NCBI GenBank assembly: GCA_028680875.1
Contig: JAQUJQ010000088.1
Location: forward strand, 1 to 6,588
Direction: 5' to 3'
Length of the DNA stretch: 6,588 bases
Origin: Eubacteriales bacterium
GTDB taxonomy: Bacteria > Bacillota > Clostridia > Peptostreptococcales > Anaerovoracaceae
The notes beneath the pieces were generated by a model. It saw nothing but the letters and a program-made list of their open reading frames with translations, had not been told where the DNA came from and searched no databases. Below are positions 1 through 5,259 of the stretch, piece by piece. The stretch's first letter is position 1, and every line of letters starts with the position of its first letter. Both the position numbers and the translations under genes were made by a program.

Positions 1-180
1 ATTAACCCCGAGATGAAAGCAGTCGCAGTGGGTAATGCAGATGGGATTATCGGAAAAAGTTCAGCTGAAATGCAGGATGTAAAATTCATGAATTTATTAA
101 ACAAGAATAGTCAAAGCGAAAATGATGCCTGGATAAAAATGGACTCGAATGCATATCCAACCCTATATACAAGGCTCTAA
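1..180 (+). CDS. C-terminal fragment of a GLUG-repeat-like surface/secreted protein (5' end outside window)
   Basis: Frame 1 is open from the window edge to a TAA at 178-180, giving the last 59 residues of a larger protein. The tail contains Gly-Asn-Ala-Asp-Gly-Ile-Ile-Gly, then a Ser-Ser-Ala-Glu-Met stretch, a Phe-Met-Asn-Leu-Leu-Asn segment, a Trp about 10 residues later, and a closing Tyr-Pro-Thr-Leu. The order GxIxG, then aeMks..F...LN, then W, then YPxL is what I recall from the C-termini of large extracellular proteins with GLUG motifs in Clostridia and Bacteroidetes. Assignment to that class is by pattern memory. Nothing in this fragment shows a sorting signal or membrane anchor; it ends Thr-Arg-Leu. 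No clear terminator follows, and the next gene's promoter begins about 28 bases after the stop. Role beyond probable cell-surface location cannot be stated. Confidence 0.6.
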   Translation: MNPEMKAVAVGNADGIIGKSSAEMQDVKFMNLLNKNSQSENDAWIKMDSNAYPTLYTRL

Positions 181-208
181 ATTTGCGGAAACTCAAGTAT
201 CACACCCC

Positions 209-236
209 TTGTTTTCTTTTGGAATTTGTATATAAT
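209..236 (+). promoter_or_regulatory. Predicted sigma-A promoter of the carboxyltransferase gene
   Basis: TTGTTT at 209-214 and a perfect TATAAT at 231-236 are separated by 16 bases. Transcription would begin near 243, leaving a leader of about 47 bases before the GTG at 290. The leader has no strong hairpin or riboswitch-like structure. The -10 box is consensus; the -35 box matches TTGACA only in its first half. Read by eye, not tested. Confidence 0.55.
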
Positions 237-289
237 ATTAACAACAATTTTTTTAGTGAAATTAAGCAGGATATATTAGGAGGATTTTT

Positions 290-1687
290 GTGAAAAAGGT
301 AAAAATAACAGAGACTGTTTTACGGGACGGACACCAATCGTTGATTGCAACCAGAATGAAAACAGAAGAAATGTTGCCAATTTTAGACACCATGGATCAG
401 GTAGGTTACCATGCTGTGGAAATGTGGGGTGGAGCCACATTTGATGCCTGTCTTCGATTCTTAAATGAAGACCCTTGGGAAAGGTTACGGATTATCCGTA
501 AAAGTATGAAGAAGACAAAACTTCAAATGCTTCTTAGGGGGCAAAACCTCTTAGGATATAAACACTATGCAGATGATGTTGTTGAGGAATTCGTAAAAAA
601 ATCGATTTCTAACGGCATTGATATCATTCGAATTTTTGACGCTTTAAATGATCCCAGAAATCTGATGAAATCAGTAGAGGCCACCAAAAAAGAGGGGGGC
701 CATGCTCAATGTGCAATATCATATACTATTAGCCCGGTTCATACTAATGATTATTTTGTGAAATTGATTAAGGATTTAGAAAACATGGGTGCTGATTCGG
801 TATGTATCAAAGATATGGCCGGGTTACTTGACCCATATAACACATATACACTGGTAAAGGAAATAAAAAAGAATATCAGGATTCCTATTGAGATCCATAC
901 CCATGCCACCAGCGGGATGGGGAGCATGGTTCTGCTTAAGGCCGTGGAAGCGGGAGCGGATATTATCGATACGGCAATTTCTCCCTTTGGAGAAGGAACC
1001 TCGCAACCCTCCACAGAACCAATGGTTGCCACACTTGAAAAAACAGAGTGGGCTACAGGGTTGAACATGGATCGCTTAAATGAGGTTGCGGATTACTTCA
1101 AACCCATTCGAGAGAGCTATATTTCAGAGGGTTTGCTGGATGCCAAGCTCATGGGTGTGGATATCAATACTTTAAAGTATCAGGTACCCGGCGGAATGCT
1201 GTCTAATTTGGTTTCTCAGCTGAAAGAGCAGAATGCCATGGATAAATTTGAAGAGGTGCTGAGAGAAGTACCGCGTGTCCGTGAAGACTTGGGCTATCCA
1301 CCTCTGGTCACACCCACCAGCCAGATTGTTGGGACACAGTCTGTGCTAAATGTGATTACAGGTCAACGCTATAAATTGGTACCAAATGAGGTTAAACAAC
1401 TGGTCAAAGGCATGTACGGGAAAACTACGGTTCCGATCAAAAAAGATGTAGTAAAGAAAATTATCGGTGATGAAGAGCAGATAACCTGCAGACCGGCAGA
1501 CCTGATTGAACCCGAGTTGGAAATAATAAAGAAGGAGATTGCCCGTTATGTAGAGCAGGAAGAAGATATTCTCACCAGAGCTATGTTTCCCAAACCATCC
1601 ATAGATTTCTTCAAATACAGGAACGCTAAAAGATATAAGATCGACTCTTCTCTTTTAATGGAAGAAGAAATGGTGTATCCGGTATAA
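290..1687 (+). CDS. oadA: Biotin-dependent carboxyltransferase subunit: oxaloacetate decarboxylase alpha / pyruvate carboxylase subunit B type, without biotin domain
   Basis: This 465-residue protein is the carboxyltransferase component that moves a carboxyl group between oxaloacetate/pyruvate and carboxybiotin. The N-terminal TIM barrel (about residues 1-270) opens with T-x-L-R-D-G-H-Q-S. The expected metal ligands are visible: Asp13, Lys174 in IKDMAG, and His203/His205 in EIHTHAT. A GTSQPS loop lies near 236-241. Residues 290-465 match the conserved PYC_OADA region (PGGM.SNL, PR.R.DLGYPPLVTPTSQIVGTQ). Full-length OadA proteins (about 590 residues or more) continue into a linker and a biotinyl domain with an AMKM-like motif; here the chain stops at ...EEMVYPV, as in transcarboxylase 5S-type subunits. 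The biotin carrier and any beta/gamma membrane subunits must be encoded elsewhere. The GTG start is chosen because AGGAGG at 278-283 lies 6 bases upstream. The physiological direction cannot be decided from sequence. Confidence 0.9.
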   Translation: MKKVKITETVLRDGHQSLIATRMKTEEMLPILDTMDQVGYHAVEMWGGATFDACLRFLNEDPWERLRIIRKSMKKTKLQMLLRGQNLLGYKHYADDVVEEFVKKSISNGIDIIRIFDALNDPRNLMKSVEATKKEGGHAQCAISYTISPVHTNDYFVKLIKDLENMGADSVCIKDMAGLLDPYNTYTLVKEIKKNIRIPIEIHTHATSGMGSMVLLKAVEAGADIIDTAISPFGEGTSQPSTEPMVATLEKTEWATGLNMDRLNEVADYFKPIRESYISEGLLDAKLMGVDINTLKYQVPGGMLSNLVSQLKEQNAMDKFEEVLREVPRVREDLGYPPLVTPTSQIVGTQSVLNVITGQRYKLVPNEVKQLVKGMYGKTTVPIKKDVVKKIIGDEEQITCRPADLIEPELEIIKKEIARYVEQEEDILTRAMFPKPSIDFFKYRNAKRYKIDSSLLMEEEMVYPV

Positions 1688-1722
1688 ACGGAAAAACAGC
1701 GAGCATTTTTTTACTGCAGATT

Positions 1723-1755
1723 AAAGACGCAGGGAATAGGCCTCAGCGTCTTTTT
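1723..1755 (+). terminator. Rho-independent terminator after the carboxyltransferase gene
   Basis: AAAGACGC at 1723-1730 pairs perfectly with GCGTCTTT at 1746-1753 around a 15-base loop, and the descending arm runs into TTTTT (1751-1755). It lies about 35 bases after the stop codon, so the carboxyltransferase gene is probably a single-gene transcript. Confidence 0.8.
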
Positions 1756-1895
1756 CTGTGCCCCGGTATGGCGTTTTATCCTCAATCTCAGTCTGTCCAT
1801 ATTCCAGCAGTAAGAATAAAATACCGATATGCATTCTTTCTGATGAGAATTAATTTTTACTGGTATGCTTCGTCCAAATCAGAAATATAAATAGT

Positions 1896-1905
1896 AAAGG
1901 GGTGA
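1896..1905 (+). promoter_or_regulatory. Ribosome binding site that decides the lipoprotein start
   Basis: AAAGGGGTGA is a near-complete anti-Shine-Dalgarno match ending 5 bases before ATG 1911. The in-frame GTG at 1902-1904, which would add Met-Lys-Ala, lies inside this site. It therefore cannot be the start served by it. Confidence 0.75.
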
Positions 1906-1910
1906 AAGCT

Positions 1911-3617
1911 ATGAGAAAAAAGACTGTAATTCTATTAGTTTGTTTAGCATTGGTATTCACATTTACAGGTTGCGATTCTGTTCCCGATTCTGATTCGGCA
2001 GATACAGTAATTATCGGAAACATTTATACCGCCAATTGTGAGGAAGATACTGTTTCTGCACTGGCCATTAAAGACGGAGTGTATGTTTATGTAGGGGATG
2101 AGGAAGGTGTGCAGGAGTATATCGGAGATGAAACAGAGGTAATCACCTTAGAAGAAGGAATGGCTATGCCCAGTTTTACTGATGGCCATGTCCATGGTTC
2201 CATGGGCGGAGTATCCAGTTTATTTGAAGTAAACCTGTATGAGGCCACCACTGTTGAAGAGTACATAGACATGATAGGAGATTTTATTAAAACTCATCCG
2301 GATTTAACATTTATCAGGGGAGGAGGATGGTATAACGGCTATTTTCCTAATGGACTGCCCACTGCTGAAATGTTGGATGTCATTGATACTGATCTTCCGA
2401 TTGCTTTGTCTCCTATGGATTGTCATTCCTATTGGGTAAATTCTAAGGCGATGGAACTTATGGGAGTAGATGCAAACACGCCGGACATTCAAGGCGGGGT
2501 TATTGAGAGAGACTCAAAAGGAAACCCTGTCGGTTGCTTCCGTGAGAATGCTATGGAGTTGGTTTCTTCGATAATACCTGAATATTCAGTAGAAGAATAC
2601 AAAGCTGGTATTTTGGCGTGGCAGGATGAAGCAATGAGCTATGGAATAACCACATACTGGGATCCATCAATAGATAATTCCAATGTACTGCAGGCCTATA
2701 AAGAGCTCGAGGAAGAAGGTAACCTTAAGATTCGGGTTTATGGCGGATATCCGATAAATTGCGGTGAAGATGCTCTGGATGAAGTTGATAAATGCAAAAC
2801 CCTCATAGAAGAGACAGCCGGGGGCAATTTCTCTATAAATGCTATTAAAATCTTCAACGACGGTGTAGTTGAAGGCAAAACCGGTTATCTACTGGAGGAT
2901 TATGCTGATACGCCGGGCTTTAGAAGCGAACCGCTTTGGGATCAGGATTCCCTGAATCAGTTATTCGTTAAGGCTGATTCCCTGGGCATAACAATACATA
3001 CTCATGCAATCGTTGACGGTGCAAACAGAATGATTGTGGATGCATGCGAATATGCATATAAACAGCATGGCGATAAGGGAAACAGGCATGCTATAACGCA
3101 CCTTCAGCTAATGCATCCGCAGGATATTGCCAGAATGGCACAATTAAACATGATTGCCTCTGTTCAGCCCTATTGGCAATATAAAGAAGAAGGCCTGTTC
3201 TATGAAATCGAAATTCCGTACTTAGGGGAAGAAAGGGCTAACAGCACTTACCCGATGAAATCCTTCTTTGATTCAGGTGTTGTTGTATCTTCTTCCAGCG
3301 ATTACCCGGTATCACAGCCGCCGAAGCCTCTTAAAGCCATTCAGATCGGTACGACAAGATGCTCTGTTTCCGGAGATCCCGACACAATTAAGAATCCAGA
3401 CGAACGTGTTACAGTAAAGCAGATGATTTCATCATTTACCATTAACGGTGCCTATCAGTTGTTCTCCGAAGACATATTCGGATCTGTCGAAGTCGGTAAG
3501 AGCGCTGATCTGATTATTCTGGACAAAAACATTTTAGAAATAGACCCGGTTAAAATAGGAAGTGTTGACGTGGTGCGTACTCTTTTAGAGGGCGAAACAA
3601 TTTATAAAGCAGATTGA
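1911..3617 (+). CDS. Lipoprotein amidohydrolase, YtcJ-like (Amidohydrolase_3 family)
   Basis: From ATG 1911 this is a 568-residue metal-dependent hydrolase predicted to be exported and lipid-anchored. Residues 2-4 (Arg-Lys-Lys) and a hydrophobic run 5-18 precede a lipobox-like Phe-Thr-Gly-Cys with Cys21 as the lipidated residue, then an acidic Ser/Asp linker. The mature part follows the YtcJ plan: a small N-terminal beta segment (33-80), then PSFTDGHVH with metal ligands His93 and His95, Lys313 in IKIFNDG (likely the carboxylated bridging lysine), His365 in THAIVDG, His397 in HAITHLQL, and Asp464 in SSSSDYPV. The end has the typical GSVEVGKSADLIILD segment completing the small domain. All expected ligands are present, so it is probably active. 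Family members hydrolyse amides, formamides and related C-N bonds; the substrate here is unknown. I find no convincing promoter in 1756-1890. No transporter or peptidase gene is adjacent. Confidence 0.88.
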   Translation: MRKKTVILLVCLALVFTFTGCDSVPDSDSADTVIIGNIYTANCEEDTVSALAIKDGVYVYVGDEEGVQEYIGDETEVITLEEGMAMPSFTDGHVHGSMGGVSSLFEVNLYEATTVEEYIDMIGDFIKTHPDLTFIRGGGWYNGYFPNGLPTAEMLDVIDTDLPIALSPMDCHSYWVNSKAMELMGVDANTPDIQGGVIERDSKGNPVGCFRENAMELVSSIIPEYSVEEYKAGILAWQDEAMSYGITTYWDPSIDNSNVLQAYKELEEEGNLKIRVYGGYPINCGEDALDEVDKCKTLIEETAGGNFSINAIKIFNDGVVEGKTGYLLEDYADTPGFRSEPLWDQDSLNQLFVKADSLGITIHTHAIVDGANRMIVDACEYAYKQHGDKGNRHAITHLQLMHPQDIARMAQLNMIASVQPYWQYKEEGLFYEIEIPYLGEERANSTYPMKSFFDSGVVVSSSSDYPVSQPPKPLKAIQIGTTRCSVSGDPDTIKNPDERVTVKQMISSFTINGAYQLFSEDIFGSVEVGKSADLIILDKNILEIDPVKIGSVDVVRTLLEGETIYKAD

Positions 3618-3636
3618 TCTGACTCAACGAGCGTGT

Positions 3637-3672
3637 AAAGGCGGCGGATTCTGACGAAAACTGTCGCCTTTT
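3637..3672 (+). terminator. Stem-loop terminator after the lipoprotein amidohydrolase gene
   Basis: AAAGGCGGCGG at 3637-3647 can pair with CTGTCGCCTTT at 3661-3671 as 11 base pairs including two G-U pairs, with a 13-base loop, ending in TTTT (3669-3672). It fills the 60-bp gap between convergent genes. On the minus strand the two G-U pairs become A-C mismatches and the T-run is shorter, so it should work better for the plus-strand gene. Confidence 0.7.
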
Positions 3673-3677
3673 ATATA

Positions 3678-4361
3678 TCATTCATACTCTTCTACAAGAA
3701 AAACTCCGTTTATTTCCGAAAGGCATTGAATAACCTGGATATGAGTCATTTTTCTCGGAATACGAACCGTCAAATTCAGGCTGTAACCATCGGGAACTAT
3801 GGAATCGGATCGATTTACCTGAGTTTCAGAAATAATAAAATTTTGGTTTCGTACAACGTTCAGAAACTCTCTCATGTTGTTCATAGAGTCCAGCTCTATG
3901 TAAAGGCTCATCAATCGAGAGCGGTTATAAAAATACACTTCCACTCGAGGGAGTAAAGCCAATACGATGAAAACCAGGACACCTGCCACTATTGCACCGG
4001 AATAAAATCCGATACCCAGAGCCAACCCGATACAGGCCGATGCCCAAAGTCCCGCTGCCGTGGTTAGGCCTTTAACTTTATTTCTACTGGTAACCAGGAT
4101 AAGTCCGGCACCAAGGAAACCTATACCGCTGATAACTTGAGCTCCCAATCTTGCCGGATCCGTATTTTCTGTTATAGACTCAAAAATATAATGATTTGTC
4201 AGCATAGCCAATGTGGCACCTATGCAGACCAGGATATGAGTCCTTAGTCCCGCCTGGTGCTTATTTGCGCCTCTTTCCAAGCCGATGATTCCACCGAAGA
4301 GCAGAGCTAAAAAAAGCCTTAATGCAATTGAATATATATTGATTTCATAAAGCCAATCCAT
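3678..4361 (-). CDS. MgtC/SapB-family membrane protein
   Basis: This 227-residue protein has a hydrophobic N-terminal half and a soluble C-terminal half, as in MgtC/SapB/YhiD proteins. Predicted membrane segments lie at about 9-28, 41-60, 73-91, 100-118 and 120-137. Family motifs are intact: GGIIGLERG (23-31) followed by HQAGLRTH (35-42), ISGIGFLGAG (77-86) and the GLTTAAGLW region (98-106). Residues 139-227 are polar with alternating beta/alpha character, the usual position of the ACT-like C-terminal domain. Length is ordinary for the family. MgtC itself is a Mg2+-limitation and virulence factor that acts on membrane ATP synthase in some pathogens; whether this homologue does so is unknown. 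ATG 4361 has AAAGGAGG (4371-4378) 9 bases upstream. The predicted leader is only about 30 bases, so no Mg2+ riboswitch fits. No mgtA/mgtB gene is adjacent. Confidence 0.9.
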   Translation of the reverse strand: MDWLYEINIYSIALRLFLALLFGGIIGLERGANKHQAGLRTHILVCIGATLAMLTNHYIFESITENTDPARLGAQVISGIGFLGAGLILVTSRNKVKGLTTAAGLWASACIGLALGIGFYSGAIVAGVLVFIVLALLPRVEVYFYNRSRLMSLYIELDSMNNMREFLNVVRNQNFIISETQVNRSDSIVPDGYSLNLTVRIPRKMTHIQVIQCLSEINGVFLVEEYE

Positions 4362-4397
4362 GGAATCCGTCCTCCTTTTTATACTTGCGGTATGGAT

Positions 4398-4426
4398 ATT
4401 ATATGCTATAAATGAAAAAAGTTAAA
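4398..4426 (-). promoter_or_regulatory. Predicted sigma-A promoter of the MgtC-family gene
   Basis: On the minus strand, TATAAT (4403-4398) is preceded by a 17-base spacer and TTTAAC (4426-4421). The -10 box is perfect; the -35 box is weak (3 of 6). The transcript would start near 4391, about 30 bases before the start codon. The -35 box overlaps that predicted for the divergent Fic-like gene. Confidence 0.5.
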
Positions 4427-4451
4427 CAAAAATAGTATTCTATGGTAAAAT
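4423..4451 (+). promoter_or_regulatory. Predicted sigma-A promoter of the Fic-like gene
   Basis: TAAACA at 4423-4428 (4 of 6 matches to TTGACA) and TAAAAT at 4446-4451 (5 of 6 to TATAAT) are 17 bases apart. Transcription would start near 4458, about 30 bases before ATG 4488. The region is A/T-rich, so chance matches are likely and confidence is modest. Confidence 0.4.
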
Positions 4452-4470
4452 TAGATGAAATAAAAAAGGC

Positions 4471-4478
4471 AGGAGGTG
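4471..4478 (+). promoter_or_regulatory. Ribosome binding site that decides the Fic-like gene start
   Basis: AGGAGGTG is an 8-base anti-Shine-Dalgarno match lying 9 bases before ATG 4488. The longer in-frame option, GTG at 4476-4478, forms the last three bases of this site and has no other ribosome binding site upstream. ATG 4488 is therefore preferred. Confidence 0.8.
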
Positions 4479-4487
4479 GAAATTATT

Positions 4488-5204
4488 ATGTTTCGTGAGA
4501 TTAAGAAGAAAAAGTTAATACTGGAAAATCGGAAACCTTATCCTGCAGAAATCCTCCGTTTTATAAATGAAATGAATACTATTGACTGGATTTTTTCTTC
4601 CCTCCGTCTTGATGGATTTTATTTGTCCAAAACAAGCATTGAAAGAATTATCAGAGGAGACTTTATGGTTGATGTGAGTGTAAGCGATCATGCAACCATT
4701 GGCAATTATCAGGAAGCCATTAAGCTTTTATACGATATGTCTGATTTGGGAGTTTATTTAAATGAAAAGTATCTTTTGAAGGTTTATCAAACCCTTATTA
4801 AACCAGCCGTATCGGGATATCGAAAAAGCAATCCGATTCTTCGTATGTTAAACTATAATCCTCCTCATTTCAAAGAAGTTGAAGAGCAGATGGATTTGTT
4901 CTTTCATTGGTTTCATTCGAATGTGCATCAGTCAAATCCTTTGGAAAAAGCGGCATATCTTCACAACAAATTGGTGGAGATCTATCCTTTTGAGCAAGGA
5001 TCCGAAGCAATAGCAAGGATGGCTGCGCAATATCATTTGATATGTAATGGTTTTCCGCCGATTTTATGGAATATCAATGAACAAGAATACTACGATGCTA
5101 TTCGCCTTTATTTAAAAAAAGAAGAAATAAAACCTATTTATGATGTCCTGGAGCGCGGAGTATACAATAAACTGGAGATCATGATGCAATTAACCGTGAT
5201 ATAG
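4488..5204 (+). CDS. Fic-fold protein with degenerate catalytic motif (probable pseudoenzyme)
   Basis: This is a 238-residue protein from ATG 4488. Active Fic proteins transfer AMP or related groups from nucleotides to target hydroxyls. Fic landmarks appear in order: a helix with SSLRLDG (37-43), like the inhibitory helix motif S/T-x-x-x-E-G/N with Glu replaced by Asp; a helix with NYQEAIKLLYDM (73-84); SGYRKSNPIL (109-118) then NYNPPHFKEVEEQM (122-135), matching the GxYR...PP flap region; and a core helix LEKAAYLHNKLVEIYPF (152-168). The signature HPFxxGNGRxxR reads Y-P-F-E-Q-G-S-E-A-I-A-R at 166-177. The catalytic His is Tyr166 and Asn-Gly-Arg is Ser-Glu-Ala; only Pro, Phe, Gly171 and Arg177 remain. 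The downstream NGFPPI (187-192) is also typical. No winged-helix tail is visible. The frame is intact with a strong ribosome binding site. AMPylation by the usual mechanism looks unlikely. The gene is visibly A/T-rich (27-37% G+C in sampled 60-base lines). Confidence 0.75.
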   Translation: MFREIKKKKLILENRKPYPAEILRFINEMNTIDWIFSSLRLDGFYLSKTSIERIIRGDFMVDVSVSDHATIGNYQEAIKLLYDMSDLGVYLNEKYLLKVYQTLIKPAVSGYRKSNPILRMLNYNPPHFKEVEEQMDLFFHWFHSNVHQSNPLEKAAYLHNKLVEIYPFEQGSEAIARMAAQYHLICNGFPPILWNINEQEYYDAIRLYLKKEEIKPIYDVLERGVYNKLEIMMQLTVI

Positions 5205-5211
5205 GGTGATA

Positions 5212-5257
5212 AATGACGGCTCTTTTCGTATGAGAGAAAAACAAAAGAACCGTCATT
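5212..5257. terminator. Long imperfect inverted repeat between convergent genes, probable bidirectional terminator
   Basis: AATGACGG-C-TCTTTT (5212-5226) is mirrored by AAAAGA-A-CCGTCATT (5243-5257): 14 base pairs interrupted by one C-A mismatch, with a 16-base A-rich loop. It starts 7 bases after the Fic-like stop codon and ends 2 bases before the argH stop codon. Neither side is followed by a clean T-run (an AT-rich tail on the plus side, TTTATCACC on the minus side). Termination in both directions is therefore inferred mostly from position and stem strength. Confidence 0.6.
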
Positions 5258-5259
5258 AA

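Noticed and set aside
751..1068. Minus-strand open frames inside the carboxyltransferase gene (also 824-1006)
   Set aside because: They lie opposite a strongly conserved coding region, lack ribosome binding sites, and their sequences match no family I recognise.
1768..1890. 40-codon plus-strand open frame between the terminator and the lipoprotein gene
   Set aside because: No Shine-Dalgarno upstream (CTGTGCCCCGGT), no recognisable motif, and length within chance expectation.
1886..1891. TATAAA as -10 box for the lipoprotein gene
   Set aside because: Transcription would start within the ribosome binding site, leaving no usable leader. Other candidates such as TATGCT at 1864-1869 are too weak to call.
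1688..1900. A biotin carrier domain separated from the carboxyltransferase by a frameshift
   Set aside because: No AMKM-like motif or biotinyl-domain sequence in the three plus-strand frames, and a terminator occupies part of the interval.
1902..1904. GTG as start of the lipoprotein gene
   Set aside because: It is inside the ribosome binding site AAAGGGGTGA. ATG 1911 has correct spacing and gives a normal signal peptide start.
2087..2492. Two minus-strand open frames inside the amidohydrolase gene (2087-2272 and 2304-2492)
   Set aside because: Antisense shadows of a well-supported gene with no start signals or domain features.
3726..3956. Plus-strand 76-codon open frame inside the MgtC-family gene
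   Set aside because: It lies opposite the MgtC C-terminal domain, has no ribosome binding site and no recognisable motif.
4362..4397. Mg2+ riboswitch upstream of the MgtC-family gene
   Set aside because: The predicted leader is only about 30 bases and shows no stem structure of the required size.
4476..4478. GTG as start of the Fic-like gene
   Set aside because: It forms the end of the AGGAGGTG ribosome binding site for ATG 4488, and nothing upstream could serve it.
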